Positions 1 through 11,239 of a stretch of DNA of 64,000 bases are shown here, piece by piece. This stretch comes from Sorghum bicolor (taxonomy: Eukaryota; Streptophyta; Magnoliopsida; Poales; Poaceae): contig NC_012871.2 in assembly GCF_000003195.3 (NCBI RefSeq), positions 21,148,658 to 21,212,657 of the forward strand. The letters are read 5' to 3'. How positions within the stretch are numbered: position 1 is the stretch's first letter; each line of letters begins with the position of its first letter. The translations under genes were made by a program, and so were the position numbers. Under the pieces are notes generated by a model. The model searched no databases, was not told the DNA's origin, and saw only the letters and a list, made by a program, of their open reading frames with translations.

Positions 1-1322
1 GCGTCGACGTCACCTCGAGGCGGGCCCTCGAGAATCCGATCAAGGCGCGACGCCATCCCCTCAGAGTCATCGCTGTCCTCGTCGTCATCGTCATCATCGT
101 TAGGGGATTCTTCCTCAGGCTCCCCCCTCTGCCTGGATTTAGCTCGACGCGCCTCTAATGCTTGGCGGTCGAGGTTCTTCTTCTTCTCCCCCTTCTTTGC
201 AGAGTCCTTGGCAGACTTTAGCTTTTCGGCAGATTGGCGCCGTTTGTCACGATCGACCTCGTCCTCCTTTACCGGAGGCCTCGAGGACCGGACATCAATC
301 CGACCCTACCAAAACAAAGGTAGACTTAGAAAAAAGAGAGGGGAGAAAGGAAACCCAGAATCGAGGCTGCGCGCAAGAAGAAAGCGTACCAGATCGATCG
401 AGCCTGCGTCTGGTCTCATGGGGAAGCCGTTAACGTGCTCCGGATGAAAATCACCGGCAATTGCAACCCTGACTCGGGCCGCGACTTCGTCGTCCGCCGG
501 AGCCTCGTTGGACATCCGACACGCCTCGAGGTCCCGAGATGAGACGCCAGGGCCCATCTCGTCCATCCTCAACGGTCGAGACATCAAAGGGAGAACTCTC
601 CGGTGATGGACGGCCGAGAGGACGAGAGCGGCGGTCAAACCCTCCTGGCGAAGCTTCTTCAGGGCGTCGAGGAGGGGGTCGAGCCGAGATTGATGAGCTT
701 GGACGACGCCGTATGTCCAGTCCGCTGGACGCTCCATGATCAGACGGCCCGAGTAGGAAGGCAGGAGGTTGTCATCGTTCCGCAGGTAAAACCACTGGGA
801 GTCCCAGCCGGCGTGGTTGGTCGATAACCCTACCGGGATGTACTCCCGCGGCCTGTCCGTCTTCCCCGTCTTCTGCACCAGATTGAGGCATCCCGCCCGC
901 ACGGGCTTCCTTACGCCCGTGGTTCCAGTGGGGGCATGGAAAAGCTCGCCCCTGTAGAGGTGGAGCCACAGCTCCCAGTGCGGCATCATCCCCAAGTAGC
1001 CCTCACACACGGCGGCGAAGACCGCCGCTACGGTGATGGCGTTCGGAGAGAAGTGCTGGAGCTCCACCCCATAATGGAAGCAGAGGGCCCGCATGAAGCG
1101 GCTCGGGGGCGCGCCCAGACCGTGGCGGTGGAACTTGGCGAACGGCACCACGTAGCCCTCGGGCGGCTGAGGCCCCCTGTGACTCGCCGGCGGCGCGATC
1201 CACTCTGGCGACGATAGCGAGGTACGGCGGCGCAGCAGTCCCTCTTTCTCAAGCTCTAACAACCGGCGCTCCGTCATCGACGACGGGCGCCAGTCGTCGG
1301 CGGCGACGAGTCTTACAGGCAT
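1..1322 (-). CDS. Antisense additional ORF of Tat retrotransposon, putative gypsy-type transposon domain, spliced, partial
   Basis: Exon 1 (1322-390) encodes about 311 residues. Residues near 50-130 (PFAKFHRHGLG, FHYGVELQHFSPNAI, CEGYLGMMPHW) match the plant 'putative gypsy type transposon' family (PF04195/transposase_28) as I know it. The unspliced frame would stop at 306. A GTACGC donor at 389 and a TTTTGGTAG acceptor ending at 306 define an 84-nt phase-0 intron. After it the frame stays open from 305 to the window edge, giving a Lys/Arg-rich stretch and an acidic run (about 61-110) typical of these proteins. Such ORFs lie antisense between pol and the 3' LTR in Tat elements; their function is unknown. 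The start at 1322 is the first ATG downstream of a TATA box at 1455-1462. The splice is my inference, but the open second exon supports it. Confidence 0.7.
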
Positions 1323-1454
1323 CTCGGCTGGAGGGACGGTGGATTCACTACAGCGCGAGGAGGCGTGTGCGCGTGAGACGGCGAGAAAGCAAAGGCAACG
1401 AGAGAATAAAAGCGAGAAGGCGGAAGGGAGAGGAACGGCGGCGACGCCACGACG

Positions 1455-1462
1455 TATTTATA
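1455..1462 (-). promoter_or_regulatory. TATA box of the antisense ORF
   Basis: TATAAATA is read on the minus strand, 133 bp upstream of the ATG at 1322. Its position suggests the antisense ORF has its own promoter inside the retrotransposon, independent of the LTR. Confidence 0.5.
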
Positions 1463-2136
1463 GGCAGCAGTCCGCCAACGGACAGATCCGAGAAATAAGG
1501 TAACTCCCTCCCTTAAATGCGCCACCTAATCGTCTCTTTCCCACGCAGGCATGGCGCCCCGAATTCCACGCCGACGCAGTGTCGTAACGTCACCCGCCTA
1601 AAAAGGCGCGCCCAACGGGCAGAAAGGCGAACCGCCACGGCCACTTCCTTCCCTCGTAAGCCAAGGGACGTACCCGCGAGAGTCTCGAGAGGTCGATGGC
1701 TGGCCCGCCGAAAGGGTTCGACAGCCGATCTCGAGCACCAAGAGTCAGGGGTCCCCAGCGAGTGGTCGAAAATCGAGGCATGCCTCGAAAACTCGCTGGC
1801 GATGTCCAAGGCAGGGTCGAGACAGTCGAGAGGAATCCCCCCGACGGGAGGCATCGAGCCGCTGGACTTTATCGAATGAGACCGGTATCCCCGACAACGT
1901 CGACCCAGCTTTATGAGAACGCCTCCGGGCTACAGCTGACCCCCTCGAAAGGGGCACAGGTTCTCACTTGGACTACCCGCCAGGAACTCAATTTGGGGTG
2001 GAAGACGCTCGCTCTATCGAGAGTACGTCGAAACCCCCGGGCAAAACGAGCCAGTCAGAACCTTCCACCACTGGTGTCGAAAGCGCTTCTGCGAATTAGA
2101 CAACATAACCCTCGAAGGAGTCAAAAACTCCTCCGA

Positions 2137-2246
2137 GGGCTCGGGGGCTACCCCCGCGGGGTCGCTCGCGCGCCCCCACGGAAATTCGACCACAAAACAA
2201 AGCCTCCACTCGAGCGCTAGCGCTCAAATGGAGGCTCGGGTGCTAC
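2137..2246 (+). other. Duplicated polypurine-like tracts before the 3' LTR of element A
   Basis: GGGCTCGGGGGCTAC (2137-2151) and GAGGCTCGGGTGCTAC (2231-2246) flank a GC-rich palindromic stretch. The second abuts the LTR start TGTCGAGG. The same double arrangement occurs at 3371-3507 and, inverted, at 12254-12390. Confidence 0.6.
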
Positions 2247-3296
2247 TGTCGAGGGTATCAGTAAGGGGTACCCTCAGCGATGCGCATTATGAGATTGCCC
2301 GTACGCAGGTCGAGACCCTCAATTCGACGCTCTAATCTTACGTATGCGCCGCCATCGACGGCTGTAACCTCGAAGACGGAAATAGCGTCGAGCGAATCGA
2401 TCAGGCGTCGAGCGCCGGTTACCGTCGAATACGGAACAGGCTCACGCGAACCAGGGGGCGTCGAGCGCAAGGACGTCGTCCGCCGCCTGACGCGCGCACG
2501 CGGACCGGAACATTAAATGCGCCTGATGCTTCCCCACCTAACACACAGGTCACGGGAGGCGTCATAGGGAACAGGCTTCCATCCCATCAATCTTTTTGCA
2601 GCCTTCCCGCCGAACGACCCAGGGCATGACAGGGCACGGGAAATAAGGATGGGACGTCTAATCGGGACCCCCTCGAGACGTCTAAAGTCAGCGCTCCGGA
2701 TATCAGCACAATGTACGGCATCTGACCCTCAACCAGACAGAGATCCTTCCAGGGGACGGGTTGGGCGTCGACTGACTACATCCCAACCACTCCGCCGGAT
2801 TTGCCGCCGGATCGTACAAGCGTGCATCCGTCGAACCAATCCAAGACGGCGCGCAGAGCAGAATGCGGGGGCATGCGTGATCATCACCAGGCTATTAGGA
2901 CGAGACGGCTCGAGGTCATGCCGGTACGGAAGCCTCGAGTAGGTCAGCGCTCCATGCTGCTATCGACTCCTATTCTTGCACCTATACATGTACCCTAGGT
3001 CCCTCCTTGGAACTATAAAAGGAGGGACTCAGGAATAGAACAGGAGAGATCACGACACAAGACCACGCTCATACGTAGTAGAGCTCCACACTTCATACCA
3101 CGCTTGTATTCGCCCCTGTACAAGCACCTAGGTGCAAGATAATACAAACTCTCTCCCCCCCCCCCCGCTGGACGTAGGGCCTTCTCTTGCCCGAACCAGG
3201 ATAAATCTCTGTGTCTTCTTGCATCACCATCCGGGAAAGGGAGCACGCATACAAATTTACTCGTTGGTGTGACCCCCCGGGGGGAAAACACCGACA
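2247..3296 (+). repeat. 3' LTR of element A (1,050 bp)
   Basis: The LTR begins TGTCGAGGGTATC directly after the polypurine tract and ends AACACCGACA. An ACTATAAAAGGAGGG TATA box at about 3012-3026 sits roughly 280 bp before the end, fixing the plus orientation. Short ORFs inside it look spurious. Confidence 0.75.
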
Positions 3297-3507
3297 CTAT
3301 CCCATAAAACACTCCAGACTAAATATGTCAAGGGGTGAAAGCCTTTGAAGGAATAACACCATTCCTCCAAAAGGCTCGGGGGCTACACCCGGCGGGTGCG
3401 CTCGCGCGCACCCCCCGGCAACAGTAAAAGGCTCCGAGTCAACTACGGCCCACGGGGAAAAAACCCCTAAAGAGGTGACCTCACCTCTTCAGAGGCTCGG
3501 GGGCTAC

Positions 3508-4491
3508 TGTTGGGTACCGTAATAAGGGATACCCAAATCAGAGCAACAAAAAACGTGAAGGAACATACTAATTATAATCATCAGGGCCTCGGACGCAAGT
3601 TCCGACTCGCCCGACCCCTCAGGGCCTCGGACGCCAGTTCCGACTCGCCCGACCCCTCAGGGCCTCGGACGCAAGTTCCGACTCGCCCGACCCCTCAGGG
3701 CCTCGGACGCAAGTTCTGACTCGCCCGATCCCGTCCAGGCTCGGGCGCCGGACCCCACTCCACCTCGGCAACAAGACTTCCCCCGACATGACGGATGCGA
3801 CGGCCCCCATAACGCGGCAGGGCAAGGCGACAACTGTTTCAACCACCCCAGTCACTGCGGCCTTACCTCTGTCACTATACATCCTTACCCCTGTTCACTG
3901 TAGCACACTACCGCACAGTAGAAAGGGAATGGGTGAGGTAAATCAGCACCACTGTTTGTGGTCATTTCCCACTGTTGACAGGATATGCAGCAGTGCCGGC
4001 GATCCGACCCCCGCGACCCCTACAGGGTTCGATAACCCTCTACAGGAGTAGCCATGTCGTCAACCATCCCACAAGGACGAGATGGACCAGCCTCAACAGG
4101 GTCGGGACTGTGTTTTCACCCCTCAATAAAAGAAATCTACTCATGTAAATACCCGGCCTTCTCTTGGGACTATAAAAGGGGAGTCAGGGTTCACAACTGG
4201 GGGAAAGGAGAACACGTACACAACACTCTTTCACAGAACGACAGCCCGCACTCTGTCCACACCAAGCCGAGACCTGGGACTTAGCCCTCTCTCGCAACCA
4301 GCTTGTACCCCCTACTGCAAGCACCTTTGGGTGCAAGGTTATACAGAATCCACAGCTACACTGGACGTAGGGCATTCTTAGCCCGAACCAGTATAAAACC
4401 CTCTGTGTCTCACTTGCATCACCATCCAAGCTTGGTCAGTCACGCAGATTTATACTTGTTAGTGCCTAGACCGCGAGTCTAGACGCCGACA
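3508..4491 (+). repeat. 3' LTR of element B (984 bp)
   Basis: The LTR starts TGTTGGGTACCGTAATAAGG and ends AGTCTAGACGCCGACA. GGGACTATAAAAGGGGAG at about 4166-4183 is its TATA box (plus orientation). It contains a 38-bp tandem repeat (3583-3735). Confidence 0.75.
3583..3735 (+). repeat. 38-bp tandem repeat, 4 copies, in LTR B
   Basis: Units begin at 3583, 3621, 3659 and 3697 with AGGGCCTCGGACGCAAGTTC and are nearly identical; the last is slightly diverged. They lie in U3, upstream of the LTR TATA box. The related LTRs at 11240 and 23737 carry only degenerate versions of this GC-rich repeat. Confidence 0.85.
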
Positions 4492-5006
4492 AGTAGGCTA
4501 TATTTTTTACTAGACCATTAAAAACCGGACCGTCGGACTGTGCCTGAGCCGTGCCATGGGCCACGGTGGCGGGCCATACACGGCCTGGTGCCTTGGGCTG
4601 TGCCGGCCTGAGCCCAGTAGTTGTCGGGCCGGGCCGAGCCAAAATGTCAGGCCGCGTCCCGGGTCAACGGGCCATGGGCTGCATGGCCAACTATAGTACC
4701 ACTCATATCATGGCGTGGCCGTCTAAACCTGCTTAAGTTGTGGTGTGCCTTCTATTCCTTACTAAACTTATACACAACAACTATCTATTTAAGTTAATGC
4801 AATCCTCTATCAATTTCTCTTTTTTTTTGGGCTAGGTAGATCGGTGAAGCAGAGAAAAATCAGCGTTTGCCCCAGTCCTCGCAGCTAGCTAGTTCCAGCG
4901 TCCGGTCTCCGTCGCCACCTCGTCTTCCGTCACGGTCAGTCGTCGTCCCTCCCAGTCGGCCAGTCCCACCCACGCGCGCAGTCCCCCTCCTGGCACTGGC
5001 CCTCCC
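4492..5006. other. Gene-proximal intergenic region with GC-rich transposon debris
   Basis: Positions 4530-4715 are rich in GGGCC, GTGCC and CGGGCC blocks and end GGCCAACTATAG, resembling the debris at 6105-6635 in intron 1, which ends GGCCAACTATAC. This looks like a hAT-type non-autonomous element, but I could not define its ends. The remainder leads into the dioxygenase promoter. No ORF here is convincing. Confidence 0.35.
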
Positions 5007-5014
5007 TATAAATA
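5007..5014 (+). promoter_or_regulatory. TATA box of the dioxygenase gene
   Basis: CCTCCCTATAAATACAAG has TATAAATA at 5007-5014. Transcription would start near 5040, giving a 5' UTR of about 140 nt before the ATG at 5177. Confidence 0.6.
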
Positions 5015-5176
5015 CAAGCTCACGCGTCCTCCTCTTCCTCCATTGCTTCGTTCGCTCTCTACACGCTAGCTACCAGCTGGCACGTGTTTGCGCCATAGCC
5101 AATCTATTCAGTTCATTGAGTGCAGGCACTCGCCACTCTCATCGGATTCACACACATAATACATACATACATACAC

Positions 5177-8117
5177 ATGGCAATTCTCGACGTCGACCTG
5201 GCCACTCCTCCCTGTCATGCTCATGCTCGTCAGCAGCAGGCACACGCAGACGAGCAGCAGGACGCCGGAGAGGAGGAGGACGAGCAGCTGCTGCTCCTCA
5301 AGGGCGTGCGACACCTGTGCGAGCGCGGCACCATTACGAAGCTCCCCGCTCGCTACGTCCTGCCGCCCTCCGACCGTCCATCACCCGGCGACGACGAGCA
5401 GCCACCACGCAGCAGCTGCGTGTCGTTCCCCGTCATCGACCTGGCCCGGCTGCGCGTGCCGGCGGAGCGCGCCGCCGCCCTGGCCGAGCTGGACGCGGCC
5501 TGCAGGGACTACGGCATCTTCCAGGTGGTTGGCCACGGCGTCGACGGCGGCGGCGGCGGCGCGATGCTGGACGTGGCGCGCCGCTTCTTCGACCTGCCCT
5601 TCGAGGAGCGCGCGCGCTACATGTCCGCCGACATCCGTGCCCCCGTGCGCTACGGCACCAGCTTCAACCAGCTCAACGACGGCGTCCTCTGCTGGCGAGA
5701 CTTCCTCAAGCTCGTCTGCTCCGACGACCTCGCCGGCGTCGTCCCGTCGTGGCCAGACGCGCCCACTGATCTCAGGTACGTACGGTTCGGTGATTTCCTT
5801 TCCAGCTTTTTTTAGTTTCGGTATGTAGTTTGATAGTGCGCGCCACAACAAACAAGAAGTAGTGCAGTAAGATTTTGAGAATTACCATTACCAGCAGTGA
5901 CTTCATACTCTGCCGGTTCATGCATGCGCATATATATGTCCCTTTCAGATAACAACGTACTGTAAACCAGGATTCCATGGAAACAGATTAAAGTACTAGC
6001 ACATCCTTTATGCAGTGAAAGGAATCAATAACGCATGCATCCGTGTTGAAGTGGACACCACTGACAGTATATATGTACATGCATCTATAGATTTCCATCT
6101 GGCACTAACACGATGGGCCGGCCCGAGCACGACACTAAAAAGCACAGTCCAGGCACGGCACGGTCCGGTGGTAGTGCCGTGCCTGGGCCGTAACTTCAGC
6201 CCGCAGTGCCGGCACGGGCACGACACGATTAATAGGCTGGCACGATTATTTTCATCACCTGATGCTTTGAGGATAGATCATGACCATTGTATGTATTCTG
6301 AGTCATGTATATAAGCATCACACAACTTTTTTAAACCCTAACTCTCTAGTCGGCGGCGCAAACACATCCTTGTTGCGGTCACTCTTTCTCCCGCCTGACT
6401 ATACGACAGCGGTAGCGCTCATCTTCTCTTTGAGGCAGGGCGCAATGAGCTTCTTGACTTCTCCTGAAGCCACGGGCCGGCACGGGCACGATGGGCCACA
6501 GTGCCTATCGGCACGGTTAATGAGCCATAGTGCCGTGCCTGGACCGAGAGTTTGGCACGATGACCCGAAACGGCACGACACGATAGACATAGTGCCGCAT
6601 AGTGCCAGAGCCGGGCCGCCCGTTCGGCCAACTATACGTGCATCATACACAGTCAGCAGCGGGCAATGCAAAACAGAGCTTGCCGATGCTTACTGGTTCA
6701 GTAGCTACTGCACACGTCTGCACACATCCAACAAAATCTAGAGGCCCAGATCTTTTGCACCCAACAAAATAGAGGCCCAGATCTTTTTTTCACCCGACCA
6801 AATCTCTCAGTGGCAGGCACACGCACGGCACGGGTGCATATCCCAATTCCCAGAGCAGAGCCCACCATAGGCCGGCGCCAAAAAGACAAACGCCGGCCGG
6901 CCAGGATAGAGGCGAATCAAATCCGCCGCATACAGGGCTGGTCATGTACCTGTCTCTCTCGCCGCCATCCCTCTCCTCTCTTGGTTTCAGCCACTGTGAT
7001 GATGCCTGATGTATGCAAGTGCTATACAGTTGGCCAGAACTCACTAGATTTCATCATTTCAAGTGGCTCAACGGAGCCCACGTGTCGAAGTACAGTTTCA
7101 CTAGAGCAGATTCTAAGAAACGCATGACACGTGATTTTTTTGTTTAGGCCTTGTTTAGGTCACCTCAAAATCAAAAAATTTTCAAGATTTCTCGTCACAT
7201 CGAATCTTGTGACACATACATGAAACATTAAATATAAACAAGAAAAAAACTAATTACACAGTTTAACTGTAAATCACGAGACAAATCTTTTGATTTTAGT
7301 TAGTCTATAATTGGATAATATTTGCCACCAACAAACGAAAATGCTACAGTACCGAAAATTTTTCATTTTTCGGAACTAGACAAGGCCATGCTTGCATGTC
7401 GTCCGTCGCAAATTGATCTTGCAGGAAGGTGGTGTCGGCGTACGCGCGGTCGAGCCGGCGGCTGTTCAAGGAGCTCATGGAGGCGTCGCTGGAGGCGCTA
7501 GGGATCCGGTCCGGCGCCGCCGCCGAGATGCTGGCGGACTGCGACGCCGGGTCGCAGATGCTCATGGTCAACTGCTTCCCGGCGTGCCCGGAGCCGGACC
7601 TCACGCTGGGGATGCCGCCGCACTCGGACTACGGCTTCCTCACCGTGCTCCTGCAGGACCAGGTGAATGGCCTCGAGGTCAGGCACGCCGACAGGTGGGT
7701 CCTCGTCGACCCTCTCCCCGGCTCAGTCGTCGTCAACATCGGAGACCACTTCGAGGTACGACGTGTACACGGACGAACATGCATGTAACCAGTTTACCAT
7801 AAAACGTGGTCCATCGAAGAAAGCTGATGATTAGATTCGACGCATGCATGCTGAACTTGCAGATGTACAGCAACGGGCGGTACAAGAGCGTGCTGCACCG
7901 GGTCCGCGTGAACTCGTCTCGGCCGCGCATCTCGGTGGCGTCGCTGCACGGCCTGCCGCCGGAGAGGGTGATCGGGCCGGCGCCGGAGCTGGTGGACGAC
8001 GACAAGAACCCGAGGATGTACATGGACACGGACTTCGCCACCTTCCTCGAATACCTCACCTCGGCCGAGGGCAAGCACAAGTCCTTCCTCCACACCAGGA
8101 GACTCATCACCAGCTGA
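5177..8117 (+). CDS. 2-oxoglutarate/Fe(II)-dependent dioxygenase, three exons, intact (394 aa)
   Basis: Exons are 5177-5775, 7425-7755 and 7863-8117 (1,185 nt). Splices are CAG|GTACGT with TTGCAG|GA and GAG|GTACGA with TTGCAG|AT. The N-terminal dioxygenase domain lies at about residues 83-190 ([19 protein letters not shown]). The catalytic C-terminal domain has the Fe ligands H266-x-D268 ([10 protein letters not shown]) and H322 (LHRVRV), and the 2-oxoglutarate clamp R332-x-S334. All key residues are present, so it should be a soluble cytosolic oxidase. The overall pattern is the plant DOXC class; I see resemblance to DMR6-like and flavanone-3-hydroxylase-like members, but the substrate cannot be read from sequence. 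The ATG at 5177 is preferred over an upstream in-frame ATG at 5120 because the extra residues look like 5' UTR repeat (ACATACATAC). Intron 1 (1,649 nt) holds transposon insertions. Confidence 0.9.
6105..6635. mobile_element. hAT-like GC-rich non-autonomous element in intron 1
   Basis: Two GC-rich blocks (about 6105-6240 and 6468-6635) full of GGCACGGC/GCCGTGCC motifs flank a 230-bp AT-richer core with no clear coding sequence. Repeated short inverted motifs at both ends suggest subterminal repeats of a DNA transposon. I did not find an unambiguous target duplication, so limits and class are tentative. Confidence 0.4.
7147..7387 (+). mobile_element. MITE copy 1 (GGCCTTGTTTAG family) in intron 1
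   Basis: The element runs from GGCCTTGTTTAGGTCACC to CGGAACTAGACAAGGCC, with inverted ends. Its interior (TTTTCAAGATTTCTCGTCAC, then GAATCTTG, ATTAAATATAAAC) recurs at 61109-61374 and 61537-61768, and inverted at 57985-61086. It ends only 37 bp before the exon 2 acceptor. No coding capacity. Confidence 0.8.
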
Positions 8118-8579
8118 TGTTGATACCAGCTGGACGCATTCTTCTTGCCAGACGCCAGCTGTCGGCATCAGGAAGAGAAAAGTCAACACGCATGTGAACA
8201 CGTATGTGCCTGTGGTTGCGGGCCAACAGGTTGACCGGTCAAACCCGTCGCGCGCCGTTTAGCGTCCCGGACTGCGAGACTGGTCGTGCTCCTCTCCCTC
8301 CCATCAGGATTGCTGCTTTTTTGTGTACCCTACCTACTAGCCAGTTAAATAAATAAAGAAACATGTAAATCAGGAAGCCGCATTGACCAAATTTAAAGCT
8401 ACGAAGCCTCGTCATCTGGAACTAGAGAGTGTTGGATCAGCAGCTAAAAAGCCCGTGCAAGGTCAACCAAATTGTTACTGTATAGTGGAGTATTACGAGT
8501 GGTATCTACAAGGTCTTGGTGAGAGTTTTATTCGCATTTAATAAATTACCACGAAGATATTTTTGATAATGTGGCACTG
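8118..8579 (+). other. 3' UTR and downstream flank of the dioxygenase gene
   Basis: Two overlapping AATAAA signals (8348-8357) lie 231 bp after the stop codon and are the likely polyadenylation signals. From there to the solo LTR I see no gene. Confidence 0.55.
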
Positions 8580-9303
8580 TGTTGACACCGTTTTTAGACA
8601 CGTATCTTTTGACGTGTACTTGGGGTCAGTGAAGTATAGATCGGCAGATGAAGTAACGGTAACTAGTCTACAGGGAAGTTGCCGATGAAGGTGGTTGCCG
8701 ATGGAGGGGCAATTGAATGTGACTAAGTCCAGAGGTGGTGACGTGTTCGTACCGATGACCAATATTAACGTTTGCCGATGGCCACAAGAGGAGGTCTGTC
8801 GATGGCTCTGAAGGAAAGCGTGGAGATTGCTTGTTGATCTGTGGCGATGCCCCGGTCGGCTACAATGGGTAGTTTTATGTTTTCCTTAGTTATTAGAATT
8901 CGTTTTGTGTACGGGTTCCGTTTAGTTTGGAATTCGAGTTTTAATCGTGTCTGGTTGTGGCTCTTTAGATAGGTATAAATGTAGACCCTAGGGCAATGTA
9001 AAAAGAATCTATCAATCAATCAAACATAAATTTTTACTCATATTCCAGCATCTACTTTTTCGACGACTTCGTCATATTTTCTTTTTACTACGAGTTCTTT
9101 GGAATTCGTCGACTTAAGCTCGGCGCGTTCTCAAGTTCCGCGTGATCACCTCTTGGCCGTGACATCCGGGCGCATCGCTGTTGTCGGGACCAAAGTGGTC
9201 GAGTTACCACATTTGTCGATTGTAAGGTCAAATCGGCTGGCACGCCTTAACGTTTGAATCGGGTATTAGCCCTTTATGTTTGCAGATTAGTTTTGCATCA
9301 ACA
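8580..9303 (+). mobile_element. Solo LTR (724 bp, TSD CACTG)
   Basis: The repeat runs TGTTGACACCG to TTGCATCAACA and is flanked on both sides by CACTG (8575-8579 and 9304-9308). A TATA-like GGTATAAATG near 8973 and a following run AATGTAAAAAGAATC give plus orientation. There is no internal sequence or second LTR, so this is the scar of LTR-LTR recombination. Confidence 0.85.
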
Positions 9304-9587
9304 CACTGTATTTAAGAAGAGAGAAAACAGAGTTCTATGAGGATGAACTCACTTGTCGCAGTTATTAACTCACAATGAGTCTTGAAATTAAATAGTCATG
9401 AAAGTATAGAATTAAACTATAAATTTGATAGCGGTTGACAACCATAATTGTCTATTTTGTGAAGTTGTCAAAATGTAGAACAAACTTCACCATTGTGTTC
9501 CTCTCATGGAGACGGTCAAAAAACATATATGGAACATCTAACTCGGAATCTAGATGAAGAAGCTATACCCTCAAGAAGATGCTCCGT

Positions 9588-10247
9588 TGTTGGGAGTTCT
9601 CACCCGAGTCGGGAGTTCCGACATAAGTTGGGAATTCTGACAAACGTCGGGAGTTCCAATCCGAGTCCGGAATTCTGACCCACGTTAGAAGTTTTGACAA
9701 ACGTCGGGAGTTCTAACCTGAGTTGGGAGTTCCGTCGACTTCCGACAGACCTAATAACTATTCGGATCTGGCCTTCGGGATTCCGATTCGAACTGTTCCA
9801 AACTCATGAGAAACTTAGAAAAAAAGACTTAGAAAGGTTTTCTACTAGGTTAAGACCACCCCCTCTATGTACATGAGAGGATCATGGCCGATTGAGGTCC
9901 TATCAATCCAATCATCAAAACACAAACCAAACTATGTTCATCCCTTGATCCAACAACCAAGGATGGCGCCCTAGGCTTGTCGGCCGATGTTAGGGAAACA
10001 TGCCAACGTCCTTGCCCTGACGGGGTGCCTTCCGGTAAGAGCTTCGACGATTTCTTTGCTAGTTTTCCTAAAAACTAGCTAGTCCTCGTCATGTAAGTAT
10101 GTTGGCTATCCTTTGGTGGTTTTCTTGTAAACCTCTCAGTGCTTCACCACGTAAGAGTGATATCCTTGCTGCGTTCTTCGATCCGTAGTGGCCTGAGCGT
10201 CTAATGCCCTTGCTGTTGTGTTATTCGGACCATATGAGACGTCAACA
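9588..10247 (+). repeat. 5' LTR of element M (660 bp)
   Basis: It starts TGTTGGGAGTTCTCACCC and ends GAGACGTCAACA. The first 150 bp hold imperfect repeats of GGGAGTTC(C)GAC with CGAGTC spacers. The 3' LTR matches but begins CATCGGGAG, so its first dinucleotide is mutated. Confidence 0.7.
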
Positions 10248-10459
10248 CACTTTTTGGCGACTCTGTTGAGAAAGGATTTGCTTTGGCTCTACTTTGTAGC
10301 CGATTCTTCTTGTCCTAGCCCTAATTCTTACTGATCTATGTTCTTGAGCTCGTCATTACCATTAAATCTGGCCCAAAAGGCCGACTGCATCTGGTTTTGA
10401 CCCCTTGTGATATCATTTGCAATTTTGCAACAAGTTGTTTTGCTTATTGAAAAATTCAG

Positions 10460-11239
10460 CAAGGCGATCAAGCTCTAAATCATGAAGTACCAAGGTCGTT
10501 CATCACAAACTACTACAATTACCGCAAGGTACAACTTGCAAATGCATCTTATGGTCCCAATAATTATTTTGCAAGTTCTATGAGCTCTCATGTTGGTGTT
10601 GCTAGTTGTAATGATATAAGATATATTGCATCGACTAATCTTTTTGATAATGCTTCTCATCATACACATCATAATTATAGATACTATGGTCAAGACCCGA
10701 TGTCAATTATAAATTTTTTGAATGTTGATACTACTAGCAACATACAACATGTGAATCCTTGTTTATCAGCTATAAATTCACAATGTGTGGTTTCACTGCA
10801 AGACATGCCGATGAACAAGAGAATTGGCTATGGCAACGGTACTTATTTAGAGAATTGCTCTCAAAATTCAGCACAATATGCCAATGCTCCTATTCATAAT
10901 TCGGCTTCATATGTTACTCTCAACTCAAGTCGAATTAATGAAAATTCAGCAAGGTGTGCTCATGGTAATACTCACGATTCAGCTTCATATGTTGCTCATA
11001 GCTCTAGCTGAATCAACAAAATGTGGTTAAATAATCATACTCATGATTCAACTTCATGTATTGCTAGTAACTCAAACCAAATCAATGAGAACTTAGCAAG
11101 GTATTCTCAACCAGACTTTAATTTCAAAAAGAGAATGTTAGAGTTTGAAAGAATGCTTGAGAAGCAAAATGAAAATTTTATAAATAAATACTTTGGGAGT
11201 ACTAGCAAGAGGCCAGTCACATCTAAGTCATCGGCCATG
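10460..11239 (+). pseudogene. Element M gag, N-terminal part (broken)
   Basis: The longest open piece is 10580-11011, followed after a stop by 11021-11239 in the same style. The protein is rich in Asn, Ser, His and Tyr with repeated N-S-A-S-Y type units. It ends in a Lys/Glu helix (FKKRMLEFERMLEKQNENF), typical of the spacer region of grass gag-like proteins. It is cut at 11239 by the Tat-type insertion and resumes at 24763. I do not recognise a catalytic domain. Confidence 0.5.

Larger units (their letters stand above)
1..3296 (+). mobile_element. 3' part of a Tat-lineage Ty3 LTR retrotransposon (element A)
   Basis: The window opens inside this element. An antisense ORF (1-1322) is followed by about 900 bp of non-coding sequence, two polypurine-like tracts (2137-2151 and 2231-2246) and a 1,050-bp LTR. 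The order sense pol (outside the window), antisense extra ORF, 3' LTR is what is known for Tat elements of the RIRE2/Grande/Retand type. The TATA box in the LTR points right, so this LTR is the 3' one. The flank beyond it (from 3297) is the 3' end of another Tat-type element, so A probably inserted into that element. The left end and the TSD partner of CTATC (3297-3301) lie outside the window. Confidence 0.75.
3297..4491 (+). mobile_element. 3' end of a second Tat-type element (element B) with its LTR
   Basis: About 210 bp of internal sequence with two GGCTCGGGGGCTAC tracts (3371-3386 and 3492-3507) precede an LTR at 3508-4491. The same motif order occurs in reverse orientation at 12254-12390 beside the LTR at 11240-12253, so B and the 11240-24757 element are the same or sister families. 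The upstream body of B is displaced by element A. AGTAG at 4492-4496 would be the 3' target duplication, but its partner is outside the window. Confidence 0.65.

Noticed and set aside
1696..2220. 174-codon plus-strand ORF
   Set aside because: It lies in the non-coding 3' region of Tat element A just before the LTR; no recognisable domain and strongly biased Arg/Pro composition.
4867..5769. 300-codon plus-strand ORF over the dioxygenase promoter and exon 1
   Set aside because: It is a shadow in another frame of GC-rich exon 1, is Arg-rich, starts upstream of the TATA box and contradicts the clear dioxygenase reading.
5381..5851. 156-codon minus-strand ORF
   Set aside because: Antisense shadow of exon 1 and the intron 1 start; no independent support.
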